Source: Candidatus Kaiserbacteria bacterium
GTDB lineage: Bacteria > Patescibacteriota > Minisyncoccia > Phycocordibacterales > UBA12088
Reading direction: 5' to 3'
Length of the DNA stretch: 18,209 nucleotides
Assembly (NCBI GenBank): GCA_003561715.1
Contig: PWVU01000125.1
Location: 1 to 18,209 of the forward strand
The notes under the pieces were generated by a model. It had not been told where the DNA came from and ran no database searches. It saw nothing but the letters and a program-made list of their open reading frames with translations. Made by a program: the position numbers and the translations under genes. The stretch's first letter is position 1. Every line of letters starts with the position of its first letter. Below, piece by piece: positions 1-7,314 of the stretch.

Positions 1-1470
1 CTGTCAGAGAGGTTGTAGCGGCGGATGGTTTGGGTGGTGGCGCCCCCAGCATAGATGTAGTTGCCGTTGATGACGAGATCCCATACAGTACCTCCATACA
101 AGGGGCTTTCATCGACATAGGTGAGGTCGGAGAGGTTGTAGCGGCGGATGCGGTTGGTGATGGTGCCTCCAGCGTAGATATAGTTTCCCTCAACAATAAG
201 GGAGACAATCATGCCGCCATACGAAGGGCTTTCATCGACATAGGTGAGGTCGGAGAGGTTGTAGCGGCGGATGGTTCGGGTGGGGTCGCCCCCGGCGTAG
301 ATGTAGTTTCCCTCACGGACGATTTTGACAATAAGGCCTCCATACGAAGGGCTTTCATCGACATAGGTGAGATCGGAGAGGTTGTAGCGGCGGATGCGGT
401 TGGTGGTTTGCCCAGCGGCGTAAATATAATCGCCATTAATCAAGAGAGAGAGTATAGTGCCGCCATACGAGGGACTCTGGTCGACATAGGTGAGATCGGA
501 GAGGTTATAGCGGCGGATGGTTTGGGTGGTGGCGCCCCCAGCATAGATGTAGTCGCCGTATATGACGAGCGCTTCGATATCTCCCCCATAGTTAGGGCTC
601 TCATCAACCGTCGAAAGATTTGTAAGGTTGTAGCGGCGGATGCGGTTGGTGGTGGCTCCGCCGGCGTAGATATGCCCACCAGCAATAACCATCTTCTCAA
701 TATCTCCACCGTACGATGGACTTTCGTCGACAAAGGAGAGATCGGAGAGGTTATAGCGGCGGATGCGTTGGGTGGGTTGGCCACCTGCGTAGATGTAATC
801 TCCGTCCACTACAAGATTAAATATCCATCCGCCATAACTAGGACTCTCATCCACATACGAAAGATTATCCAGAGAATAGCGGCGGATGGGCTGGGTGCTG
901 CCTGCTCCACCGATATATGCAAAGTCTCCGTGAAGGGTGAAAGCCACTATGGTACCACCATACAAAGGACTTTCATCGACAAAGGAGAGATCGGAGAGGT
1001 TGTAGCGACGAATTGCCCCCGCAACTCCGGTGGCATATATATAGCTTTCATCAATAGCAAGAGTATAGATGACACTTCCATAGTTATCACTTTGATCGAC
1101 ATACGAAAGATCGGAGAGGTTGTAGCGGCGGATGCGCTGGGTGGTTGCGCCTCCCGCGTAAATGTAGTCGCCATCAATCAGAATGTCATAGATATCTCCC
1201 CCATACAAAGGACTTTCGTCCACGAAGGTGAGATCGGAGAGGTTATAGCGGCGGATGCGGTTGGTTGCCACACCTCCTGCGTAGATATAGTCGCCATCTA
1301 CAACAAGACCCCAGATCGTACCCCCATACAAAGGACTTTCGTCGACGAATGAAAGGTCGGAGAGGTTGTAGCGGCGGATGCGGTTGGTGGTGGCACCCCC
1401 CACGTATAAATAATTATTATCAACAGTGAGGGCGGAAATACTACCTCCATACGAAGGGCTCTCCCACGAA
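1..1470 (-). repeat. Twelve tandem 120-126 bp coding repeats (propeller-like blades)
   Basis: The ATC codon of the IRRYNLSDL motif recurs with first bases at 1379, 1256, 1133, 1013, 887, 764, 641, 518, 395, 272, 149 and 26 (minus strand). The spacings are 123, 123, 120, 126 and then 123 seven times, so every unit keeps frame. The core around gagaggttgtagcggcggat is almost invariant in DNA. The half encoding the variable strand (between YGG and YIYAGG) diverges. The array continues past the left edge. Confidence 0.95.
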
Positions 1471-3278
1471 GGGCTGAAGTCCCCGCTTCCGCTCGCGCCC
1501 GTCATGATCTCTACGTTGTTAAACGAACTTGCGCCAGTCATCGTGCCTGCGAGGTACGCCGAGATACCTTCAGTAGTGAAATAGATGGTCGTGGGGGCAG
1601 TAAACGTGCCATTGTTGGTGTAGTTACCGGTGACAGTCAGTAGTGACGGCGCAGTGACCGAACCGTTCTCAATGGTGAAGTCTGATGTCGTGGCGTTGTT
1701 GGTTATGGCCCACTCCCCTCCAGCGCCATCAAAGAGAACGTTGTTGAATTTGCTGGTATCGGTAAAGTCACCGGAAATAGTATTGCCTGATTGAGTTGAG
1801 GTGAAGGTAGTTGTTGCGGTACCCACAGCGAACGTTGCGCTGTTTGAAAGTGTGAAGCCTCCATCAATGGACACATCATCGCCTGCTTCGTAGGTAGTAT
1901 TGTCCCAAATCAGAAGAGATTGGTTGTTGAGGGTGGCGAATTCACTCGTCGTTGCCGTAAACTGAATACTCGAGCTCGCCGTATTGTCAAACGTTGCAAT
2001 GTCGTCATTGGTAAGGGTGGCACTTGACGACTCAGTACGCAGGATGACGTGATCTCGGTAGAGATCGAGACCGGTGATCTCCACACTGTTACCTGATTTT
2101 GAAACGGTACTTGCTCTAAAGTCGGGATCGCCATCGACCCAGACGGTGATGATGGCGTTCTGTCCAACCCCTTCCACATTTTCAAAGATGTAGTTGCCGG
2201 TGCCTGACAACGTAGTGGTGGCATAGGTGCCCGCGCCGTTGATGCGAAGATTGATCGTGCGCCCACCCGACGTGTCTTCGGTGGTGCCATCGCTTTGGTA
2301 GAGTGTGCCGCTGATATTGGCAGGGAGCGGTTCGTACGTAATAACAATGACACCTTGCGTACCCGCGGTTCCGGCGGCGCCGGTTGCACTGCGTCCACCA
2401 CCACCGCCGCCGGCACCACCTGCGCCATATGCGCCCGCGGTGCCTCCGACGCCACCATTCACGCCCTGTCCCGAACCACCGATGCCGCCACCGCCGCCAC
2501 CACCCGAGCCGGCTGCGGGGTCGGAGGACAGGTTACTACCTGCGCCACCAGGACCGGAGTTGGCTGTACCACCTACACCACCGTTATTGCCGGTACCACC
2601 GTTGCCGGCGCCACCTGCGCCTCCCGAGCCACCGGCAACACCCGCTGAGCCCGCGACACCGGCGGCGGTGTTACCACCCGCGCCACCGCCGCCACCGCCG
2701 CCACCTCCGGCATTTCCGGAGCCGTTGCCACCACTGTTACCCGCGCCACCGGAGCGGGTGCCGGTGCCTGCTGTACCCGCTGCACCTCCGGTGGCTGACG
2801 TGCCACCGCCACCGCCACCGGTTGCGGTTGATGCACCACTGTTCCAGGAGGTAGTACCGCCTCCGCCTCCGCCTCCGGCGGTACCCGCCGTACCTGCCGT
2901 ACCGATCGCGTAGGTGATGGTTTCTGCGGATCCGGGGTCGAAGTTGGTTATGACACGGTAGCCTCCTCCTCCTCCGCCTCCGCCGCCGCCACGGCCTTGG
3001 TTGTTACCATTTCCACCGTCGGTACCGCGCCCACCACCGCCACCGCCGCCAATGAGGTGAATGGTGTTGTTGGCGGGGTTCCAGTTGGCAGGTACTTCCC
3101 AGGTGGTGCCTGAGGTGAGGACGATGGTTATGGTAGAGGCGTGGACCAGGGGTGTGGGGAGGAGTGGGGTGTTGCCAAGGGTAAGGGCGAGGGCGGTGAG
3201 GGTAATGCCGACGCCGCGGAGGAGGCGGGTGAAGCGAGATACGATATGCGCAGTTGTGGAGGGTGTAACGAGTTGCAT
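1..3278 (-). CDS. Giant secreted surface protein: poly-Gly domain, beta-rich spacer and propeller-like repeats (3' end outside window)
   Basis: The frame is open from the ATG at 3278 to the left edge (about 1,092 codons), and I read it through without finding a stop. Residues 1-46 form a signal peptide with a long n-region, a hydrophobic core (GVGITLTALALTLG) and a VHA/S cleavage site. Residues ~50-76 (TTWEVPANWNPANNTIHLIG) lead into a glycine-rich domain, ~77-306, that ends in GVIVITYEP. This entry and exit pattern is known from bacterial surface and phage-fibre poly-glycine domains. Residues ~310-600 are Thr/Ser/Asn-rich and predicted beta-helical or Ig-like. From ~605 onward come twelve ~41-residue repeats (RRYNLSDL...VDESP.YGG...DG.YIYAGG), each probably one beta-propeller blade. 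An adhesin or cell-surface binding role is inferred. Any C-terminal anchor lies outside the window. There is no Shine-Dalgarno before the ATG. The DNA repeats create many long false ORFs on both strands. Confidence 0.88.
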   Translation of the reverse strand, partial: MQLVTPSTTAHIVSRFTRLLRGVGITLTALALTLGNTPLLPTPLVHASTITIVLTSGTTWEVPANWNPANNTIHLIGGGGGGGRGTDGGNGNNQGRGGGGGGGGGGYRVITNFDPGSAETITYAIGTAGTAGTAGGGGGGGTTSWNSGASTATGGGGGGTSATGGAAGTAGTGTRSGGAGNSGGNGSGNAGGGGGGGGGAGGNTAAGVAGSAGVAGGSGGAGGAGNGGTGNNGGVGGTANSGPGGAGSNLSSDPAAGSGGGGGGGIGGSGQGVNGGVGGTAGAYGAGGAGGGGGGRSATGAAGTAGTQGVIVITYEPLPANISGTLYQSDGTTEDTSGGRTINLRINGAGTYATTTLSGTGNYIFENVEGVGQNAIITVWVDGDPDFRASTVSKSGNSVEITGLDLYRDHVILRTESSSATLTNDDIATFDNTASSSIQFTATTSEFATLNNQSLLIWDNTTYEAGDDVSIDGGFTLSNSATFAVGTATTTFTSTQSGNTISGDFTDTSKFNNVLFDGAGGEWAITNNATTSDFTIENGSVTAPSLLTVTGNYTNNGTFTAPTTIYFTTEGISAYLAGTMTGASSFNNVEIMTGASGSGDFSPSWESPSYGGSISALTVDNNYLYVGGATTNRIRRYNLSDLSFVDESPLYGGTIWGLVVDGDYIYAGGVATNRIRRYNLSDLTFVDESPLYGGDIYDILIDGDYIYAGGATTQRIRRYNLSDLSYVDQSDNYGSVIYTLAIDESYIYATGVAGAIRRYNLSDLSFVDESPLYGGTIVAFTLHGDFAYIGGAGSTQPIRRYSLDNLSYVDESPSYGGWIFNLVVDGDYIYAGGQPTQRIRRYNLSDLSFVDESPSYGGDIEKMVIAGGHIYAGGATTNRIRRYNLTNLSTVDESPNYGGDIEALVIYGDYIYAGGATTQTIRRYNLSDLTYVDQSPSYGGTILSLLINGDYIYAAGQTTNRIRRYNLSDLTYVDESPSYGGLIVKIVREGNYIYAGGDPTRTIRRYNLSDLTYVDESPSYGGMIVSLIVEGNYIYAGGTITNRIRRYNLSDLTYVDESPLYGGTVWDLVINGNYIYAGGATTQTIRRYNLSD
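2350..3050 (-). repeat. Glycine-codon low-complexity tract of the surface protein
   Basis: On the minus strand this is a run of GGN codons broken by Ala, Asn, Thr and Ser, encoding residues ~77-306. Tracts of six to ten consecutive Gly occur near 3050-3030, 2985-2955, 2870-2850, 2820-2800 and 2700-2680. On the plus strand the same bases read as Pro/Ala-rich false ORFs. Confidence 0.9.
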
Positions 3279-3310
3279 GGTATATCGCGATGTACTAAAG
3301 AGCTGAATAC

Positions 3311-3345
3311 AAAAAACACCACAGATGCTTGTCGCATCTGTCGTG
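3311..3345 (-). terminator. Hairpin plus U-run in the leader of the surface-protein gene (terminator or attenuator)
   Basis: On the minus strand an 8-bp stem ACAGATGC/GCATCTGT with loop GACAA is extended by a G-G mismatch and CAC/GTG, then followed directly by six T. It ends 33 nt before the ATG at 3278 and lies downstream of a candidate promoter at 3359-3386. It could therefore act as an attenuator, or simply as one more terminator for upstream transcription. Confidence 0.55.
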
Positions 3346-3358
3346 ATGGTGTGATCAC

Positions 3359-3386
3359 AGTATATATGAGGTGAGCGTTGTGGCTA
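3359..3386 (-). promoter_or_regulatory. Candidate promoter of the surface-protein gene with a palindrome at the start site
   Basis: On the minus strand: -35-like TAGCCA (3386-3381), 16-nt spacer, -10 TATACT (3364-3359). A perfect 10-bp palindrome TGTGATCACA (3350-3359) begins at the last base of the -10 and covers the expected start of transcription, as an operator would. Both elements are imperfect or short, so this is tentative. Confidence 0.35.
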
Positions 3387-3440
3387 GAGGGGGCAAGATG
3401 AGGAGTGGGGATAACTTAAGGTGCAAGAAACCAGCGAGAC

Positions 3441-3471
3441 CAAAAACTGGACGTCGGACGTCCGGTTTTTG
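3441..3471. terminator. Bidirectional terminator-like hairpin
   Basis: The left arm caaaaactggacgt pairs with acgtccggtttttg across a cgg loop, with one T-G wobble. The arm carries an A-run on one side and a T-run on the other, so it can terminate in either direction. It lies 90 nt after the SIMPL stop codon and upstream of the surface gene. Confidence 0.6.
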
Positions 3472-3480
3472 GGTGGGAAT

Positions 3481-3519
3481 ACACAACAAGACGGCTACGC
3501 AGTAGCCGTCTTGTTGTGT
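3481..3519. terminator. Perfect 18-bp inverted repeat (second hairpin of a tandem pair)
   Basis: acacaacaagacggctac at 3481-3498 is exactly complementary to 3502-3519 across a 3-nt loop. There is no T-run on either side, so this is not a standard intrinsic terminator. It lies 41 nt downstream of the SIMPL stop and 9 nt from the hairpin at 3441-3471. The rest of 3279-3560 holds only the promoter and leader hairpin listed separately. Confidence 0.5.
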
Positions 3520-3560
3520 CCTTTGTTGCTTGCAAAGTTGTGAAGCTGTTCTCTATCACG

Positions 3561-4370
3561 CTACCGCACCTCGTAGGTGATCGAGACATTCGAGCGGATC
3601 TGATTCTCGCCTACCGGCATTTCGGGCGCCGCCACAGCTTCGCCCATACCGACCGCCATATCCATTTGTGCACGCCCATACGGCATCGGGTAGTACCCGC
3701 GATCTTCTGAGAAGTGGGCGATGCGCACCAACCGCACGCCCAACTGCTCGGCAAGCACCTTTGCTTTCTCTTTAGCATCATCGATTGCAAGCGTACGTGC
3801 TTCAGCAAGTAAGACCTCGTCGTCGTCGATAGTGAAGTTCGGTCCACTCACATTTTGTACGCCGACCTGCGCGAGGCCCGCGACAAACTCGCCAGCTTTC
3901 GTTGTGTCGCGCACTTTCACCTCGATGGTTTGATTGACGCGGAAGCCGATAAGCTCTCGGTCGGTCGGACACGGCTCGTTCGGCGGGCACACTCTCCGCA
4001 CGGTCTCGTATCGAGGAGTGAGATTGAAGCGCGATGTCTTGGTGTCACTATCCTCAATACCCTGCTCGCGCACAAAAGCAAGCGCGGTGTTCACCCGCTT
4101 GGTCGCTTTCTCTTGCGCTTCGTCAGGCGTCTCCCCATCCTCCTGCACGCTGAAAGAAAATTGTGCGATGTCCGGCACCGCAAATATCTCCCCTTCGCCG
4201 GAAACGGATATGGTGTTGGTCGGTTCAATGCCTGCACCGACATAGGGAAGCTCAGCGAACGTCTTGACCGTCTGTGCGAACAAGAATGCCGCAAGCACCA
4301 ACAGGGCGAGCGAGAGCACGCCCGGAACCTTTCCGTTAAAAAAACTGCGCATCGTGGAATCTTCTTGCAT
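3561..4370 (-). CDS. SIMPL domain (DUF541) membrane-anchored protein
   Basis: 269 residues. A short cytoplasmic start is followed by one TM segment or uncleaved signal (~17-36, GVLSLALLVLAAFLFAQ). The rest is a SIMPL/DUF541 domain (~52-267) that opens with ISVSGEGEIFAVPDIAQFSFSV, contains the Asp/Glu-rich helix DEAQEKATKRVNTAL and ends with the typical RSNVSITYEVR strand. Family members (e.g. BP26/OMP28, YggE) are periplasmic or surface proteins linked to oxidative stress and ring-shaped oligomers; the exact role is unknown. Here it probably sits outside the membrane, tethered by its N-terminus. A second Met at 4352 (MRSFF) is an equally possible start. Two Cys in CPPNEPC could form a disulfide. 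It lies 124 nt after the thioredoxin-like gene; that gap contains a 6-bp inverted repeat (4417-4431) and no clear promoter. Confidence 0.85.
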   Translation of the reverse strand: MQEDSTMRSFFNGKVPGVLSLALLVLAAFLFAQTVKTFAELPYVGAGIEPTNTISVSGEGEIFAVPDIAQFSFSVQEDGETPDEAQEKATKRVNTALAFVREQGIEDSDTKTSRFNLTPRYETVRRVCPPNEPCPTDRELIGFRVNQTIEVKVRDTTKAGEFVAGLAQVGVQNVSGPNFTIDDDEVLLAEARTLAIDDAKEKAKVLAEQLGVRLVRIAHFSEDRGYYPMPYGRAQMDMAVGMGEAVAAPEMPVGENQIRSNVSITYEVR

Positions 4371-4494
4371 AGTTCAGGAGTACACCTGTGTGAATTGTTA
4401 CGCGCCGAGCGGACAAGCAAGACGCTCTTGCTAATGTATGTATATCGTACTGCTGTATCAGAAAACACGCAATCGGACAAACTCCCCAAGGACA

Positions 4495-5061
4495 CTAGAG
4501 CAATTCAAGTGATTGCAATTGCGCCACCAACTCATCTAGCCCGATCGGACCACGGTGATGATACATGATCTCGCCCTGCGCGGAAACGATGAGCAACTCG
4601 GGCATGGCATACCCTTCCACGTCTTTAAAATAACGATCAGCGTCATCGCTTACAAAAAATAGCGCGGAGTCTTGAAATTGACGCTCTACATACCCGCGCG
4701 CAATGGTGTCGGGTTCCGCACGATTTACGGCGACCACCGGCGGTGCCGACGAATACTCTTCTAGAAGCCGCTCAAGGTCACGCAAGACCATTTCGCAGGG
4801 GCGACACCAGGTCGCCCAGGTTACCACAATATGCACGCCCTCAGTCACTTCCTGAAGTGATAGAGGGCCGGCGCGATAGGTGGAAAGTCCGGAGACGGTC
4901 GGCGCCATGCGCGGTGCCGCATCATCTATCGAGACCTCATGCGGTGCGGGACGATTCCACATAAACACCCCCGCACCAACAACTGCCACCGTACATACCC
5001 CGGCAAGACCTACGAGCACCGGCTTTTGTCTTAGTGTCGGCACCTTAGTGTGGAAGCGCAT
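4495..5061 (-). CDS. Membrane-anchored thioredoxin-like (TlpA/ResA-type) protein
   Basis: 188 residues. A basic N-terminus and one TM (~14-34) anchor it, with a thioredoxin fold facing outward. The redox motif is WCRPC (W85-C86-R87-P88-C89) in the usual VTWATWCRPCE context after a beta strand. The cis-proline is probably P154 in YAMPELLIV. Proteins of this class reduce or exchange disulfides in extracytoplasmic partners. The variant CRPC does not reveal its redox potential. No partner such as DsbD/CcdA is seen in the window. Secreted Cys-containing neighbours (anchored protease, Gmad2 protein, SIMPL protein) are possible substrates, which is inference. A perfect extended -10 lies 10 nt upstream of the ATG. 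Confidence 0.85.
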   Translation of the reverse strand: MRFHTKVPTLRQKPVLVGLAGVCTVAVVGAGVFMWNRPAPHEVSIDDAAPRMAPTVSGLSTYRAGPLSLQEVTEGVHIVVTWATWCRPCEMVLRDLERLLEEYSSAPPVVAVNRAEPDTIARGYVERQFQDSALFFVSDDADRYFKDVEGYAMPELLIVSAQGEIMYHHRGPIGLDELVAQLQSLELL

Positions 5062-5070
5062 AACATGACA

Positions 5071-5079
5071 ATTATATCA
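5071..5079 (-). promoter_or_regulatory. Extended -10 promoter of the thioredoxin-like gene
   Basis: Minus strand TGATATAAT is a perfect extended -10. Nine nt separate it from the ATG at 5061, which predicts a transcript with almost no leader. No convincing -35 is present. Confidence 0.55.
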
Positions 5080-5113
5080 CGCATACGCCATATCTTATTT
5101 CACAAGCTCACCA

Positions 5114-5665
5114 CTATTCTCCCACGCGATGCATGGTGCGCATCCAGCCGCCGGAACGCTTTGCGTCTACGTGCGCCGGCAATGACTCTCGTAACTCGTG
5201 CACGATCTCACGCGCGCGCAACCTATCGCCTTCTTGGTATGCATGGCGTGCTTGCTCAAGTAATTTCGTCTGCTCATCGTCAAGCTCCAAGTACAAGCGC
5301 ATGCCGCCGCGCATATGTCCTCGAAAGGGCTTTTCAATACCCAGTTCGCGCATGAGTGTATGCGCTTCTTCAACATATCCATCTTCCAAGAGCGAGTGCG
5401 CATAGGTCAGTTTTTCGAAGTCTTCCTCGGTCTTGATCAACGCACCGATTGGCATCCCTTCGGTGAGTTGACGCCACGTAGCATATTCACCGCGCTCAAC
5501 CGCTTCGCGCACCGCACTCACACGCGGATGCACGTACTGCTGGGCACGCAACTGACTACCAGTGCGATCATTCTTGCCCTGCGGTGCCGCGTACACCGTC
5601 CCCACCCCACCGGCAAGTAAACCCAGCATAATGGCAAAAGTGACTGTTTGTTGTGTGATATTCAT
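5114..5665 (-). CDS. Small secreted helical protein, unknown function
   Basis: 183 residues. The signal peptide (~1-27) has hydrophobic core TFAIMLGLLAGGVGTVY and an AxA-type site at YAA/PQ. The mature part is charged and helical, with HPRVSAVREAVERGEYATWRQLTEGMP followed by helices rich in Glu, Arg and Leu. Two stretches have a similar helix logic: KLTYAHSLLEDGYVEEAHTL and KLLEQARHAYQEGDRLRARE, reminiscent of TPR-like or Zn-resistance-type (CpxP-like) helical hairpins. I recognise no named family; small secreted proteins of this look are common in Patescibacteria. There is no Cys and no TM in the mature part. It precedes the thioredoxin-like gene with a 52-nt gap. Confidence 0.75.
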   Translation of the reverse strand: MNITQQTVTFAIMLGLLAGGVGTVYAAPQGKNDRTGSQLRAQQYVHPRVSAVREAVERGEYATWRQLTEGMPIGALIKTEEDFEKLTYAHSLLEDGYVEEAHTLMRELGIEKPFRGHMRGGMRLYLELDDEQTKLLEQARHAYQEGDRLRAREIVHELRESLPAHVDAKRSGGWMRTMHRVGE

Positions 5666-5872
5666 AGGTAGGCATAGTTAGTGTCTAGGTAACATGATTC
5701 GACAGCACGTTGGCTTCAATTGATCTAACAACTCCGTATTACTTTCTGTAGTATTTTCTTACCATGTTTAAACCGTGTATACTCTCACTATCGGTAACCA
5801 CCCCACAGCGACATCGGTTACTTCAGTCTCGTCGCTACCCTTTCACGGTCAGTACAAGGCGCTTGAACAAGC
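5666..5872. other. 207-bp intergenic region, no gene seen
   Basis: This separates the coupled sigma/membrane-protein pair from the small secreted protein gene. It holds two 6-bp inverted pairs with long loops (5794-5799 with 5816-5821; 5807-5812 with 5831-5836) that cannot both form. A TATACA-like hexamer on the minus strand lies near 5782, without a fitting -35. I see no convincing promoter or terminator. Confidence 0.4.
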
Positions 5873-6676
5873 CTATTGAGTAATGCGCATTGGAGCGCAC
5901 CTCTTAGTACGCATAGAGCCTACCAATCTTTCATCTCCCCGAAACGCACGCGGGGTACCGGTGGCAGACCTTCTTCGCTGAGCTTCTTCCTCGTACACGG
6001 TCATGGCGCACGCGCTGAACGTCGTTGTACCGGATTGTGTGCCCACAAATAGTCCATACCTGGGTGGATGGTCGTGGGTATCAGCTGGTGCGATATCCGG
6101 CACGTTCGAGAGATGAACCACCCAGTACGAGCCGTCGGCATCTCTCACTTCCAGTACGGCACCCTCTTGAGCAACAATATATCCCATCAGTCGCCCTCCC
6201 TCAGGCGACGACCAAAAGCGCTCGCGGGCACTTGCAGCATCGTAGTACGTGGCGGGCATGGTACGCGCAAGATGCAATTCAGCGGTATGGATGACGCCCG
6301 CATGATACTGCAGACCGGCAATACCAATGATCACGAGCGCGCCCGCGCCACCCACCGCATAGAGCGAGAATCGATAGCCGCGTTTGGTGCATCGCACTTC
6401 GTACAAAAGAAGCAGAAAGAGACATACAAACGCACCGATCCATCCGATTACCAACAGCAGCTGATACCACGGCACGCCCGCAGTGAACATAAGGAACACA
6501 TCCCCCGCGTGCAGGCGGTAGTAGGAAAGCGCGATCGTAATACCGGCAATACTTCCCGTAAGTGCGATCATGCTCCACACCAGCGCCTCATACATCACAA
6601 ACCACCATCGCGGTCGCGGACGGATACGCTCCTTTTCAATTCGCTCCAGAATCCGCTTACTCAGTGGTGAACTCAT
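5873..6676 (-). CDS. Three-TM membrane protein coupled to an ECF sigma factor (putative anti-sigma factor)
   Basis: 267 residues. A basic cytoplasmic N-terminus of ~28 residues is followed by TM1 (~30-51), TM2 (~72-92) and TM3 (~103-122), then a ~145-residue soluble C-terminal part. With the N-terminus inside, this tail is extracytoplasmic. The tail looks beta-rich (GRLMGYIVAQEGAVLEVRDADGSYWVV). Its ATG overlaps the sigma factor's TGA in an ATGA junction (6673-6676), a classic sign of translational coupling between a sigma factor and its regulator. I see no zinc anti-sigma motif (HxxxCxxC) and recognise no family, so the anti-sigma role rests on context. The N-terminal cytoplasmic segment is short for a sigma-binding domain. 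Confidence 0.7.
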   Translation of the reverse strand: MSSPLSKRILERIEKERIRPRPRWWFVMYEALVWSMIALTGSIAGITIALSYYRLHAGDVFLMFTAGVPWYQLLLVIGWIGAFVCLFLLLLYEVRCTKRGYRFSLYAVGGAGALVIIGIAGLQYHAGVIHTAELHLARTMPATYYDAASARERFWSSPEGGRLMGYIVAQEGAVLEVRDADGSYWVVHLSNVPDIAPADTHDHPPRYGLFVGTQSGTTTFSACAMTVYEEEAQRRRSATGTPRAFRGDERLVGSMRTKRCAPMRITQ

Positions 6677-7239
6677 AGGTCGTATTGTTTCAATGCATCC
6701 GCAAGTGCGCGCTTTCCACGATTGAGAAGAGTTGCTATGGTGCCTTCCGGTTTCATCATGATGTCACTCATTTCGGTATACGACTTGCCTTCGAAGTACC
6801 GCAATACCAGCGCATCGCGGTAATCTGAACCAAGCGATTCCAGCGCATCCCGTACTCGCGTGCGATGTTCCGCAATGATCGCCGCGGTTTCGGGATCATC
6901 CTCATCGCTTGCAATCGTCGTCATAAGATCATCGTCGATCACCTGTGTGTGTTCGGGTCGCACCGTACGCTTGCGATGATCGCTTATGACGACCGTGCGT
7001 GCGATCCGATACATCCACGATGAGAATGGAAAACTTGCATCGTAACTGTTGAGATATCGATACGCCTTGATGAATGTCTCCTGCAGAAGATCGTCTATCT
7101 CGCTCTCGGTACGGTTTGTAATACGATGCATATACCTGCGAAGGCGCGGCTCGTACCGCTCCATCACTCCCGCAAACGCCTCCTTATGGGTCAATGCCGC
7201 AGCTACGAGCTCTTCGTCTGTGCGCCGGTTTGGATTCAT
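6673..7239 (-). CDS. ECF-type RNA polymerase sigma factor
   Basis: 188 residues, the usual ECF size. Sigma region 2 (~20-92) includes DDLLQETFIKAYRYLNSYD (core binding and -10 recognition) and FPFSSWMYRIARTVVISDHRK. An acidic linker (~100-125) follows. Region 4 (~128-182) has the helix-turn-helix YRDALVLRYFEGKSYTEMSDI...GTIATLLNRGKRAL, which reads the -35. There is no region 1 or 3. It ends in an ATGA overlap with the membrane protein gene. The upstream gap to the GDSL gene (75 nt) contains three AGTACG/CGTACT half-sites that could be its own control region. No Shine-Dalgarno is seen before the ATG. Confidence 0.92.
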   Translation of the reverse strand: MNPNRRTDEELVAAALTHKEAFAGVMERYEPRLRRYMHRITNRTESEIDDLLQETFIKAYRYLNSYDASFPFSSWMYRIARTVVISDHRKRTVRPEHTQVIDDDLMTTIASDEDDPETAAIIAEHRTRVRDALESLGSDYRDALVLRYFEGKSYTEMSDIMMKPEGTIATLLNRGKRALADALKQYDL

Positions 7240-7245
7240 GCACTA

Positions 7246-7283
7246 CGTACTGCACACACGTTAGTACGCTTGTGTTGCGTACT
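7246..7283. promoter_or_regulatory. Three alternating AGTACG half-sites upstream of the sigma factor gene
   Basis: CGTACT at 7246-7251, AGTACG at 7263-7268 and CGTACT at 7278-7283. The second and third form a 7-bp inverted repeat agtacgc/gcgtact with a 7-nt spacer. They lie 7-44 nt upstream of the sigma ATG, where an autoregulatory promoter or operator would sit. No experimental or family support. Confidence 0.3.
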
Positions 7284-7314
7284 TCTTTCGCGGTGTTTGG
7301 TGTGTGACATGCCC

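Noticed and set aside
30..1352. Plus-strand ORF of 440 codons
   Set aside because: It is the antisense of the 123-bp repeat array. Because the unit is a multiple of three, every frame without a stop in one unit stays open. The minus frame has a signal peptide and coherent domains.
1910..2458. Minus-strand ORF of 182 codons inside the surface gene
   Set aside because: It lies in a different frame from the continuous ORF that starts at 3278 with a signal peptide; it reads as unstructured Ala/Pro/Arg sequence.
2305..2913. Pro/Ala-rich plus-strand ORF
   Set aside because: Antisense of the GGN glycine codons of the surface protein (CCN on the other strand); low complexity, no start context.
4417..4431. 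Short inverted repeat gcaaga/tcttgc upstream of the SIMPL gene
   Set aside because: Only 6 bp with a 3-nt loop and no U-run; too common to call.
3855..4568. Plus-strand ORF opposite the SIMPL gene
   Set aside because: Arg/His-rich shadow of a well-supported minus-strand domain; it also runs into the start of the thioredoxin-like gene's end region.
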